Below the pieces are notes generated by a model. It was not told where the DNA came from, did not search any database, and saw only the letters and a program-made list of their open reading frames with translations. This document shows, piece by piece, positions 35,184 through 43,648 of a stretch of DNA of 64,000 nucleotides. The stretch covers positions 1,446,333 to 1,510,332 of the forward strand of contig NZ_LR812090.1 of the NCBI RefSeq assembly GCF_903772925.1, in the 5' to 3' direction. Every line of letters begins with the position of its first letter. The stretch's first letter is position 1. This stretch comes from Alteromonas macleodii. Lineage in GTDB: Bacteria > Pseudomonadota > Gammaproteobacteria > Enterobacterales > Alteromonadaceae. The position numbers and the translations under genes are program-made.

Positions 35184-36158
35184 TCAAGATAAATATTTCT
35201 GAGCATTAGAAACGTTAGGGCGACATGCTCTCTGGCAGCACCTAGCAAAATTTTCCATCATTTCTGGACAGCCAACAGGGCCGGTAAATAGGGTTTCAAA
35301 GTTACTGGTCACTAAATGCCAGTTTTCTTTTGTCATTCCAAGTTTATTGAGCAATTTGTTAGGCAGATTTGGCATTTTATAGGTACTGCCATTCCGCTCT
35401 GCGTTCAACGTATCAGTAATAAGTTGCAAGTAATCTGAAAATGCGAAGGGCAAACTCTCAGTTAGCTTTTTCTTGCTGTCGTCAAAGGGCATCAAAAACT
35501 TAGGTACTTTGTTTGAACGCTTAGCATTTAAGCGGTATTGGATACTGGTGTAATGGGAATTGTTGAGTGTCTTCGCTATTTTTGCCCTAATGGGGTTCAA
35601 ATCAACGTACGCCATTACGCTTGCTAGCGCTTTTTCATCTAATATTGCTTGAGATCTAAACCTCCTTTCCCAGAAATAGCCTTTACACTCGTCTTCTTTA
35701 TTAGCTTTGCGAGCTATGTATTCATTTAGCATACGCATAAACCAGCTTATGCTTTGAAGCCGCTCGCGATATATGGCGGATAGTGACTTCAATTCTTCTC
35801 GCTCTTCTGCTGTTACTGAATCAAAGTTTTCTAGATAACGCTGTACTAGGGGAGGGCATTTGTAAAACATTCTCCACCTGAGCAATACTTCATCCATAGT
35901 CCAGCCATCAGCTCTACCCTTAGCTATATGGAGCACAACATGAATATGGTTGTGCATTACAGCGTAAGCGCATAAATCGATGGCAAATGCTTGCGATAGC
36001 TTGTGAAGCCTATCTTGAATCCATTTTCTTCTATGTTCGTAGTTTATGCCTGTGCGTGAATCACGACCACACAAATAAGATTGCCTTACGCAGCGCGAAA
36101 TACAATGGTAGTAAGGCGTGACATCGGTGTTAATTTGTTTGTAACGAGGTAAAGGCAT
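35184..36158 (-). mobile_element. REP-associated tyrosine transposase (RAYT), Y1/IS200-like
   Basis: 324-aa protein of the Y1_Tnp (HUH single-strand transposase) superfamily. The HUH motif is VMHNHIHVVLHI (about residue 75), preceded by YHCISRCVRQSYLCG. FWERRFRSQAILDEKALASVMAYVDLNPIRAKIA is the stretch conserved in RAYTs; the catalytic Tyr is most likely in this half. It is about twice the length of E. coli TnpA-REP, with an added C-terminal domain. No IS ends or target duplications are seen; instead the gene is flanked by short palindromic-type repeats (34040-34122 on one side, 36322-36447 on the other), the layout of a REPtron. Confidence 0.88.
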
Positions 36159-36321
36159 ATCCGTATCCCATAGCTATTTAAATGTATTATGAGATTTACA
36201 GCGCTAATTTTAAGTGGTCTTTGGAACAGTTTTGTTGGTGTTAGCGATTAGCTGATTCCAAAAAGGACATCTTGGATTTTTTTCGAACGGAAGTTATGTA
36301 ATCGTTGAGAAGGGTGATTAT

Positions 36322-36447
36322 GGACAGACACTTAATTTTAATAGTGTGCGTGAGAAAAAGGACAGACACTCATCGGCTATCAAGTGTCTGTCCTTTCATA
36401 TACAACTACCAAGCAAGCTAAACGTGGACAAAAACAAGTGTCTGTCC
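36322..36447. repeat. Repeat cluster and hairpin 5' of the RAYT gene
   Basis: Four exact 10-mers: forward at 36322 and 36360, reverse at 36384 and 36438. The middle two make a perfect 14-bp stem (36357-36370 with 36383-36396) around a 12-nt loop. The fourth faces a degenerate forward copy (GTGGACAAAAAC). Confidence 0.9.
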
Positions 36448-36469
36448 TTTATAAGCCTTTTTAAGAGAG

Positions 36470-36652
36470 CTATACAAATACATCTACTCTTGAACCCACT
36501 CGTCCATCACTAGTATTTGATGTCTGCTGCGTACTCTGAGGCTGAGTTTCGCGACTTTCTTGCACACTGCGCGACTCTGCTTGCTGAGCAGGTCGTTGAG
36601 GCGATTCTAAGACAGTAGAAACGGGTGTCGAATTAACAGATGAAACATCCAT
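36470..36652 (-). CDS. Small Ser/Gln-rich protein, unknown
   Basis: 60 aa, low-complexity (Ser, Thr, Gln, Glu), beginning MDVSSVNSTPVST and ending VGSRVDVFV. ATG 36652 has GAGG about 8 nt upstream. Short disordered proteins with this type of C-terminal tail recur in marine gammaproteobacteria, often annotated as hypothetical. No function can be assigned. Confidence 0.5.
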   Translation of the reverse strand: MDVSSVNSTPVSTVLESPQRPAQQAESRSVQESRETQPQSTQQTSNTSDGRVGSRVDVFV

Positions 36653-36698
36653 AAACAAACCTCATGTTTGAGCAAATTATCTTTTAAAGGTAGCAAAA

Positions 36699-37355
36699 TT
36701 ATTGAACATCAAGAATTAAACTTCTTAAGTGTCTGTCCATAAAGTTAGCGATCAACGGTTGTGCCTCAGCATTTGGGTGAATGCCATCGTTTTGCATTAA
36801 GTTTTTATTTAGCGCTATGTCTGCAAGAAAAAAGGGAATCTTTTGAACGTCCTGAGCTTCCGCTACTTTATTGTAGTTCTGAGTAAACATTTGCGTGTAG
36901 CGTTTGCCGTAATTAGAAGGAATTTGCATTTCTTGTAGAAATACTACGGCATTACTCTCCTTTGCAACGCTTACCAGAGAATTTAAATTATCCCTAATCT
37001 TACCGATATTGTGCCCCTGAAGGCCGTCATTACCGCCCAGTTCAATCAATACATGAGTAGGGTTGTGTTGCTCCAACAAACGGGGAAATCGCGCTAAACC
37101 GCCATCAGTGGTTTCTCCGCTTACCGCAGCATTTACAATATCAATCGGAATATTGTCGTTATGCCACATCTTTTGTAACAAACTGACCCAACCCTCATGT
37201 TGCTGTAATCCATAAGCCGCGGATAAACTGTCACCTAAGATAAGTAAAACCGCATTTTCGCTTGTGTCGCTCTGCTCGGCTTGATCTGATAGCGCTTGAA
37301 AGGGTATTAAAAGAATAAGTAAAAAAGCGAACAAATAACGAAATTTAACAAACAC
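36699..37355 (-). CDS. tesA: Lysophospholipase L1 / arylesterase (GDSL)
   Basis: Periplasmic SGNH hydrolase. The N-terminal signal peptide is FRYLFAFLLILLIPFQALSD; block I is LILGDSLSAAYG, block III GGNDGLQG and block V DGIHPNAEAQ, giving the Ser-Asp-His triad. The start is GTG 37355 with AGAGG 10 nt upstream; a longer frame to 37478 overlaps the divergent ybbA. About 218 aa. The last 13 residues contain an exact copy of the dispersed 10-mer (36729-36738, read DRHL) in the variable C-terminus. Divergent from ybbAP as in E. coli. Confidence 0.92.
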   Translation of the reverse strand: MFVKFRYLFAFLLILLIPFQALSDQAEQSDTSENAVLLILGDSLSAAYGLQQHEGWVSLLQKMWHNDNIPIDIVNAAVSGETTDGGLARFPRLLEQHNPTHVLIELGGNDGLQGHNIGKIRDNLNSLVSVAKESNAVVFLQEMQIPSNYGKRYTQMFTQNYNKVAEAQDVQKIPFFLADIALNKNLMQNDGIHPNAEAQPLIANFMDRHLRSLILDVQ

Positions 37356-37371
37356 GAATTGATGACCTCTT

Positions 37372-38070
37372 ATGATAAAAGCTAATGCTGTAACCAAAGT
37401 AGTGGATACGAGTGAAGGTTCACTCCAGATCCTTCGTCCTATTTCTTTTGAAGTCAAGTCTGGTGAGTCCGTTGCCATTATTGGCGCGTCCGGTTCTGGT
37501 AAATCAACCCTTTTGGGGTTATTGGCAGGGCTCGATCAAGTTACAGAAGGAGAAATTCTTCTAGATAACGAAGCACTTCATAGCATGAACGAAGAAGAGC
37601 GCGCTATTTTAAGAGGGAAAAAAGTGGGCTTTATCTTTCAAAGCTTTATGTTAGTTCAAAGTTTAACAGCGCTTGAAAACGTTATGTTGCCAGCAGAAAT
37701 TGCAGGCCTTGATAACCCTAAAGCGCTTGCTCTTGATATTCTTGAGCAGGTTGGTTTAAAGCATCGCGCGCATCACTTCCCTAATCAGTTGTCGGGAGGC
37801 GAGCAGCAACGTGTTGCCATAGCACGTGCCTTTATCACTTCACCTAAAATACTTTTCGCCGATGAGCCTACCGGCAACCTAGACGCTAAAAATAGTGAAA
37901 AAATAGAAGCACTTCTTTTTAAAATGAACAGAGAAAAAGGCACGACTCTCGTCCTTGTTACCCACGATAATGAGCTTGCAGAACATTGTGATAGGCAACT
38001 CACCATGAATGCGGGAGAACTTGTTGAAACAACCGGCGCGAACACAGTAGACAAAAGAGAGGCGGTGTAG
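37372..38070 (+). CDS. ybbA: ABC transporter ATP-binding protein YbbA
   Basis: 232-aa MacB/LolD-type ATPase. Walker A is GASGSGKSTLLGLL, signature LSGGEQQRVAIARAF, Walker B ILFADEPTGNLD, and the H-switch is VTHD. It abuts the ybbP permease gene directly (stop 38070, ATG 38071), so the two form an ATPase-permease pair. In E. coli the tesA-ybbA-ybbP cluster is conserved; the transporter's cargo is not established. Confidence 0.94.
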   Translation: MIKANAVTKVVDTSEGSLQILRPISFEVKSGESVAIIGASGSGKSTLLGLLAGLDQVTEGEILLDNEALHSMNEEERAILRGKKVGFIFQSFMLVQSLTALENVMLPAEIAGLDNPKALALDILEQVGLKHRAHHFPNQLSGGEQQRVAIARAFITSPKILFADEPTGNLDAKNSEKIEALLFKMNREKGTTLVLVTHDNELAEHCDRQLTMNAGELVETTGANTVDKREAV

Positions 38071-40593
38071 ATGTCGACGTCTTTTAATTTAGGTTGGCGG
38101 CTTTTTAAGCATGAGGCTAGACGCGGCGAACTTACCATTATATTGCTGGCAATTGTGTTATCTGTAGCGGCCGTGTTGTCGCTGTCGCTTTTTAGTGAGC
38201 GCTTGCAAGGTGCACTGAAGTCTCGCTCTGCTGCGTTTATTGCAGCAGACGCGCAGCTTCGCTCAGACGACCCCATAAATGAAGATTGGTTCGCTCGAGC
38301 ACGAGAAGAAGGGCTCGCGACTGCAAAGCAAGTGGCGACACGCTCTATGGTATTTAATGGCGATGAAATGTCGCTTGTCGATTTGCGAGCGGTGAATAAC
38401 GCTTATCCCCTTAAAGGGACAGTCAATATTACCAATCAACCTTTTGGAGAAAAACGCGCAACCGCAGAATTACCACAGCCGGGTGAAGCCTGGGTACAGT
38501 CTCGGCTTTTCCAGAGCTTAGGGCTTTCCATTGGCGATAATATTGAAATTGGCGATGGCACTTTTACCGTAACGCATGTCTTGGTAGACATTCCAGATGC
38601 TGGCTTCAGCGTGTTTAACACAGATCCAATCGCTCTGATTAACTTAGATGACTTGGAAAAAACCGCGATAACCGGGCCAGGAAGTCGCGCTCGTTATGTT
38701 GGCTTTTTTGCGGGCGACACAGATGATATAGAAAGTTTTAACAATTGGTTGCTGCCTCAACTGAATGACGATTTACATTCGTGGCGGACAGTCGAAGATG
38801 ATGAGTCAGCAATAGGGCGTTCTGTCGCAAGTGCCGAGCGTTATTTTTTACTGGCAAGTTTGTTGGCAATAGTACTAGCGGCGGTTTCCATAGCAGTTGC
38901 TGCACAGCGTTATGCCCAGCGACACTTTGACCCTGTAGCAATAATGAAGACCTTGGGTGCAACAAGCAGCACCATTCGAAAAGTCTATTTGTTCCAAATT
39001 TTATTTATCACTGGACTCGGTATTTTTATCGGCCTCGTTATAGGTTTTATCGGTCAGCAAGTAGTGGTTTCACTTGTAGCGGACAGAGTGGATGTATCTC
39101 TTGACGTGTGGCATTGGCGGCCGCTTCTAATAGCCGTTGCTACAGGCGCTACGTGTGCATTGCTCTTTTCCTTATATCCGCTGTTGCAGCTTTTTTCAGT
39201 TCCTCCGCTTCGCGTATTAAGAAAGGACATATCAGCGAGTTTACGTTCCAGAAGCATTCAGTTCGTGGCTTCCGGTGGTGCAATATTCTTACTGATGTGG
39301 ATGTATAGCCGAGATTTAAAAATTAGCGCTATTCTTTTCGTTTCTGGCGCTGCGCTTGTGCTTGGATTGCTTGGTGCAACGTATATCTTAATTGCAGTAG
39401 GTCGCAAGCTGGGCAGTGGAAGAATGGGGGCGTGGCAGTTGGCATGGGCACGTATTAAGCGACGTGCAATGGACAACAGCGTGCAGCTTATTAGCTTTTC
39501 CGTCACCATTATGTTGCTTTTAGTGGTGCTGGTAATGCGCAACGATATGGTTGCGCAATGGCGCTCGCAATTGCCAGAAGGTACACCGAATTACTTCTTA
39601 ATTAACATTACGCCGGATATTCAACCCGAGTTGGACAGACACTTCGCTGACAATGGCGTAAAAATTGAAGAGTTTTATCCTGTCATTCGAGGCCGATTTG
39701 TTTCGGTAAATGGAGAAGGGGTAAACACCGAGGTTTCTAAAGAAGATGAGCCGAATCGAGAAGGCCGGAGAGGTTTAGGCAGAGAAGCAAACCTAACTTG
39801 GAGCAACACGCTTCAAAAAGAAAACGAGGTCATTGACGGGAACTGGCATGGCGATGAGGATAAACAATACAGCGAAGGATGGTTCCCGGTTTCCGTTGAA
39901 GAAGGCGTTGCAGAAAGGTTGAACATTAAGATGGGTGATCGGCTTACTTTTAATGTGGGCAGCGAGATTGTCGAAACGAAAGTAACCAGTATCCGTACGG
40001 TGAATTGGCAGACTATGCAGCCTAATTTCTTCTTCGTTATTCACCCTGAGGCAATGGCCGCATTTAGCCCAACTTATATTACTAGTTTCTACCTTCCTAC
40101 CGAGAGGAAGGCAGAGTTAACTAACCTACTTAAACCGTTTGCATCAATAACTATGTTCGACGTTGATGCTCGAATTAATCAGTTGCGAGAGATTGTGGAT
40201 CAGGTGTCTGTTGCCGTTGAATTTATTTTGGTGCTGGTATTGTTAGCGGGCAGTCTAGTATTGATTGCACAAGTACAGGCAAGCATGGATGAACGCAGAC
40301 AGGAAATAGCCATACTTCGAACACTCGGTGCAAAGGGAGCATTGATAAGAAAAAGTGTTATTTTTGAGTTTGTTATCATTGGTGTAGTAGCAGGCTTTAT
40401 GGCAGCAATGGCCAATGAGTTGAGCCTTTACTTACTTCAAACCTCGGTGTTTCAAATGGAAGCAAGCTTACACCCAGAATACTGGGCAATAGCGCCAAGC
40501 GTCGGCGCCATTGTTGTAGGCATATTAGGAGCGTTTGGTTGCTATCGACTGCTTACACTTAATACCGGTCAGATGCTAAGGAATATGGTCTGA
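38071..40593 (+). CDS. ybbP: ABC transporter permease YbbP (FtsX/MacB-like)
   Basis: 840 aa. An N-terminal membrane helix and a large periplasmic domain are followed by FtsX-like four-helix units (about 250-440 and 715-840) with the repeated VAIMKTLGATSSTIRKVY and IAILRTLGAKGALIRKSV coupling segments. Works with YbbA as a type VII, mechanotransmission-like ABC system in the inner membrane. An exact dispersed 10-mer is at 39633-39642 (residues about 521-524, LDRH) in the second periplasmic domain. Confidence 0.93.
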   Translation: MSTSFNLGWRLFKHEARRGELTIILLAIVLSVAAVLSLSLFSERLQGALKSRSAAFIAADAQLRSDDPINEDWFARAREEGLATAKQVATRSMVFNGDEMSLVDLRAVNNAYPLKGTVNITNQPFGEKRATAELPQPGEAWVQSRLFQSLGLSIGDNIEIGDGTFTVTHVLVDIPDAGFSVFNTDPIALINLDDLEKTAITGPGSRARYVGFFAGDTDDIESFNNWLLPQLNDDLHSWRTVEDDESAIGRSVASAERYFLLASLLAIVLAAVSIAVAAQRYAQRHFDPVAIMKTLGATSSTIRKVYLFQILFITGLGIFIGLVIGFIGQQVVVSLVADRVDVSLDVWHWRPLLIAVATGATCALLFSLYPLLQLFSVPPLRVLRKDISASLRSRSIQFVASGGAIFLLMWMYSRDLKISAILFVSGAALVLGLLGATYILIAVGRKLGSGRMGAWQLAWARIKRRAMDNSVQLISFSVTIMLLLVVLVMRNDMVAQWRSQLPEGTPNYFLINITPDIQPELDRHFADNGVKIEEFYPVIRGRFVSVNGEGVNTEVSKEDEPNREGRRGLGREANLTWSNTLQKENEVIDGNWHGDEDKQYSEGWFPVSVEEGVAERLNIKMGDRLTFNVGSEIVETKVTSIRTVNWQTMQPNFFFVIHPEAMAAFSPTYITSFYLPTERKAELTNLLKPFASITMFDVDARINQLREIVDQVSVAVEFILVLVLLAGSLVLIAQVQASMDERRQEIAILRTLGAKGALIRKSVIFEFVIIGVVAGFMAAMANELSLYLLQTSVFQMEASLHPEYWAIAPSVGAIVVGILGAFGCYRLLTLNTGQMLRNMV

Positions 40594-40609
40594 GTCTACA
40601 TTTATGGTT

Positions 40610-40855
40610 TGGACAGGCACTTAGTTAAGTAAAGTCGAAAGTAAAACGAGTGGACAGACACTCGAGAGTGAAGTGGACAGTCACTCAACTACACGAGGGT
40701 ACTGTCCGCTTTTGCTTACGCAAGCACGAAAATTCTTAACACAGTCACACGATTGTGGAATTGGAGGGCATGTGGATGCTGGATGAGGAAGTCAGCTTAG
40801 CCTAGAAATAATCAATTGCGGACAGACACACTCTTTTCAAGTTGAGTGTCTGTCC
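40610..40855. repeat. Repeat cluster between ybbP and yfcH
   Basis: Between convergent genes: exact 10-mers at 40652 (forward), 40820 (forward) and 40846 (reverse), sister form GGACAGTCAC at 40675, and a degraded copy GGACAGGCAC at 40610. The 40820/40846 pair can form a 10-12 bp hairpin and might terminate both transcripts. Confidence 0.85.
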
Positions 40856-40877
40856 ACAATCCTTGAGGGCTATAAAA

Positions 40878-41774
40878 TCAGTCGCTGTATATCTCGTTCA
40901 ACGCCTCTTCAACGGAAGGAAGCTCAAATTTGAAGCCAGCAGCGGTAAGCTTTTGAGGAATGACCCGCTGTCCTTCTAATATCATCTTTGATGACTCGCC
41001 CATTGCTATTTTCATAACGAAGCTAGGTAAGTTAAAGAGGCAAGGGCGACCCATCGCTTTCGCAAGCGTTTTAGAAAACACCTTGTTTGTAACAGGTTCC
41101 GGAGCAGTTAAATTGAACGCACCGGTACAAGCGCTATCTTCTAACAAAAAAGAGATAGCACGAACCATGTCTCGTAGGTGGATCCAAGCCAAGTACTGAG
41201 TTCCGGTACCTAGTGTTCCTCCGGCCCCTAATTTGAACGGTAGTGCCATTTTACCAAGTGCTCCGCCTTTCTCGGTAAGCACCACGCCAGTACGAAGCGT
41301 AACCACACGAGTTTTCGTTTGATCTGCGCCTTGAGCAATAGCTTCCCATTTTGCACATAAATCATGGGTGAACTCATCGCGAGGAGAAGTCTCTTCGGTT
41401 ACAAGTCTGTCACCTTGGCTGCCGTAGTAACCAATTGCAGAACCCGATAGGAAAACTGACGGTGGTGTTTCACAGCTGTTTATTTTAGATACTAATTCAG
41501 CAGTAATATCCCAACGGCTATCGCAAATCCTTTTCTTTTGAGTGTCTGTCCAACGTTTGTCGGCGATAGGTTCACCGGCTAAATTTATAACAGCATCGAA
41601 GTTCTCGAAGGTTTTTATCGAAGCAATGTTTTCTATAACATCAACGCTATCACCTAATTTATCCTTTGCCTTTGCAATATCGCGAGAAATCACAGTGAAT
41701 GAATGTTTATCTGAAAATTGGCGAATAAATTCACTGCCAATCAGCCCCGTACCACCAGTCAAAAGAATATTCAC
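40878..41774 (-). CDS. yfcH: TIGR01777-type NAD-dependent epimerase
   Basis: 298-aa SDR-fold protein. The cofactor motif is LLTGGTGLIGSEF at the N-terminus, with VINLAGEPIADKRWT, SGSAIGYYGSQGD (Y of the catalytic region) and the terminal DUF1731-like LPSFVMKIAMGESSKMILEGQ. Function unknown. It is next to folX as in E. coli. The dispersed 10-mer at 41542-41551 encodes the segment WTDTQK, at a position where the family normally has a similar WT-x2-QK sequence. Confidence 0.93.
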   Translation of the reverse strand: MNILLTGGTGLIGSEFIRQFSDKHSFTVISRDIAKAKDKLGDSVDVIENIASIKTFENFDAVINLAGEPIADKRWTDTQKKRICDSRWDITAELVSKINSCETPPSVFLSGSAIGYYGSQGDRLVTEETSPRDEFTHDLCAKWEAIAQGADQTKTRVVTLRTGVVLTEKGGALGKMALPFKLGAGGTLGTGTQYLAWIHLRDMVRAISFLLEDSACTGAFNLTAPEPVTNKVFSKTLAKAMGRPCLFNLPSFVMKIAMGESSKMILEGQRVIPQKLTAAGFKFELPSVEEALNEIYSD

Positions 41775-41796
41775 AGTTGGCTCCTTGACGTATTAC

Positions 41797-42165
41797 CTAT
41801 CCCGACTTATTACAAGACAGCGTCAGCGACACTGAATCGGAAAATCTAAGAGCGTGGGGTTTATCAACTTCAACCTCGGCGTAACGTACCGAAGAATGTT
41901 CCGACGCAATACTGAGCACATCTGCGGTTAGCTTTTCTAAAAGGGAAAAACGGTTGTCCTCGACGAGTTTGATAATTGCCTTTGTAATCGTTTTATAGTT
42001 TAGCGCGTCACTCATATCGTCAGTGTTTGTCGCCTTTTCAGCGTCATAATCAATTTTCACGTTAACAACAACGTCCTGCTTGTTTTTTATCTCATCTTCA
42101 TTGATGCCAATGTATGTGCGTAGTCTTAAGTTTTTAATTTTAATAGTGGCAAGATTAAAGTTCAT
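41797..42165 (-). CDS. folX: Dihydroneopterin triphosphate 2'-epimerase
   Basis: 122-aa member of the FolB/FolX fold. [51 protein letters not shown] and [19 protein letters not shown] closely match FolX rather than FolB. FolX epimerises dihydroneopterin triphosphate to dihydromonapterin triphosphate, leading to tetrahydromonapterin. It precedes yfcH by 22 bp on the same strand and is divergent from the 42239 transporter. Confidence 0.93.
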   Translation of the reverse strand: MNFNLATIKIKNLRLRTYIGINEDEIKNKQDVVVNVKIDYDAEKATNTDDMSDALNYKTITKAIIKLVEDNRFSLLEKLTADVLSIASEHSSVRYAEVEVDKPHALRFSDSVSLTLSCNKSG

Positions 42166-42238
42166 TGAAGTCTCTTGTTTGTAGTTGTTTATAAGTCGTT
42201 GTAAAGTATTGTCGTTTCAGTTAGGAATGTAGCACACA

Positions 42239-43279
42239 ATGTCAATGGAACTACGCTCGCCAACAGCAAAGATTCTTATCGTTTTAGCGTGTTTAGTGGT
42301 AGTGATGGCCGGTATCAAAGCCGCCAGCACAATCATGGTACCGTTTTTTCTTTCTATTTTTATAGCGATCGCGTGTAGTCCAATCATACGCTGGACCTCT
42401 AAATTCGGCGTCCCCAAATGGCTCTCAATCACCTTTGTTATACTGCTTATTGTTGTTTTTGGTTTTCTTTTAGCTGGCTTAGTAGGCCAGTCTATGACCG
42501 AGTTTAGAGAAAACTTGCCAGAATATAGAAGTAAGCTTGATACAGAGTTTGCCTGGGTTGTATCCAAATTGGCTGAGTTCAACATTCATATAAATAGGGA
42601 GCTGATCGCTTCTCACCTTGATCCTGCAACGGCTATGTCTGTGGCTACAAATTTTATAAGCGGAATGGGCGGTGTGCTCTCTAACTTATTCCTGATACTT
42701 TTAACTGTCATTTTCATGCTTTTTGAGGCAGATAGTATTCCTCGCCGTTTCCATATTGCACTTGCAGATCCTGGTATGAAGCTTAAGCACATTGATAAAT
42801 TTATACGTTCTGTAAATAGCTATTTAGCAATAAAAACAGTGGTTAGTTTGGGCACAGGCTTGATAATTGGCGTTTGGCTTTACGTGCTCGGGGTAGATCA
42901 TTTCATGTTATGGGCCGTCTTGGCTTTCATGCTCAATTTCATTCCAAACATCGGTTCTATTATTGCGGCAGTACCAGCAGTTTTAATCGCATTTGTTCAA
43001 CTTGGTCCTGCCTCAGCAGGCTTCGCTGCACTCGGTTTTGTGCTTGTAAATACCATCATGGGTAATATGGTCGAGCCTAGATTAATGGGTAAGGGCATGG
43101 GACTCTCTACACTAGTGGTATTCCTATCATTGATATTTTGGGGTTGGTTACTGGGAACTGTTGGAATGCTTCTATCGGTACCGCTAACCATGGTAGTAAA
43201 AATAGCGCTTGAATCTCGCGAAGAAAGTAAGTGGCTTGCTGTGTTGTTATCAAGTGAAGGTGAAAAACCTATTTCGTAA
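42239..43279 (+). CDS. AI-2E family transporter (PerM/YdiK-like)
   Basis: 346-aa inner-membrane protein with about 7-8 helices. The signature C-terminal half is present: WAVLAFMLNFIPNIGSIIAAVPAVLIAF and LVNTIMGNMVEPRLMGKGMGLSTLVVFLSLIFWGWLLG. Family members export autoinducer-2 or act as Na+/H+ antiporters; the substrate here is not known. The start region IKAASTIMVPFFLSIFIAI is the first helix pair. Followed by a repeat-rich intergenic region. Confidence 0.9.
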   Translation: MSMELRSPTAKILIVLACLVVVMAGIKAASTIMVPFFLSIFIAIACSPIIRWTSKFGVPKWLSITFVILLIVVFGFLLAGLVGQSMTEFRENLPEYRSKLDTEFAWVVSKLAEFNIHINRELIASHLDPATAMSVATNFISGMGGVLSNLFLILLTVIFMLFEADSIPRRFHIALADPGMKLKHIDKFIRSVNSYLAIKTVVSLGTGLIIGVWLYVLGVDHFMLWAVLAFMLNFIPNIGSIIAAVPAVLIAFVQLGPASAGFAALGFVLVNTIMGNMVEPRLMGKGMGLSTLVVFLSLIFWGWLLGTVGMLLSVPLTMVVKIALESREESKWLAVLLSSEGEKPIS

Positions 43280-43311
43280 AACAGGGTTAATTCAGCGCAT
43301 CAATAGATAGT

Positions 43312-43579
43312 GGACAGACACTTGCTTGGACTTGTGCAAAGTACTTTCTTTAGAGGACAGGCCCTTTTTTAAAAAAAGTGACTGTCCGTTACGCTACTGG
43401 TCCATAAAGCTTTAAAGAGAAAACTGTAAAAGGGACAGACACTCAAATGTTTTTAGCAACCTTAATGCCGCATGGCTAAACGATAAATTTAAAAAGTGTC
43501 TGTCCGATATCAGGCTCGATATCAGGCTCGATATCAGGCTTCGATATCAGGCTTTTTGAGAAAAATTAAGTGTGTGTCC
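43312..43579. repeat. Repeat-rich intergenic region after the AI-2E family gene
   Basis: The 370-bp gap between convergent genes holds exact 10-mers at 43312 and 43433 (forward) and 43496 (reverse), sister forms at 43378 (GTGACTGTCC) and 43570 (GTGTGTGTCC), and a degraded pair with GAGGACAGGCCC. A 12-bp tandem repeat abuts the 43496 copy. Confidence 0.85.
43505..43553. repeat. CGATATCAGGCT tandem repeat, four units
   Basis: Units at 43505, 43517, 43529 and 43542, the last offset by one extra T. The first unit shares its initial C with the preceding GTGTCTGTCC element. Confidence 0.92.
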
Positions 43580-43648
43580 GCTTTCGAGCCCGCTTTCAAC
43601 CATTAAAGGTTCACTGGTTTATCAGTTAGCCTGTAGGCTTTTACACCA

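Noticed and set aside
35184..36158. Complete IS200/IS605 insertion sequence
   Set aside because: No accessory tnpB, no paired subterminal hairpins immediately flanking, and the protein is of the RAYT type, so an autonomous IS is not supported.
36699..37478. Longer tesA reading frame from 37478
   Set aside because: The first 41 codons overlap the divergent ybbA coding sequence; the GTG at 37355 directly precedes a normal signal peptide.
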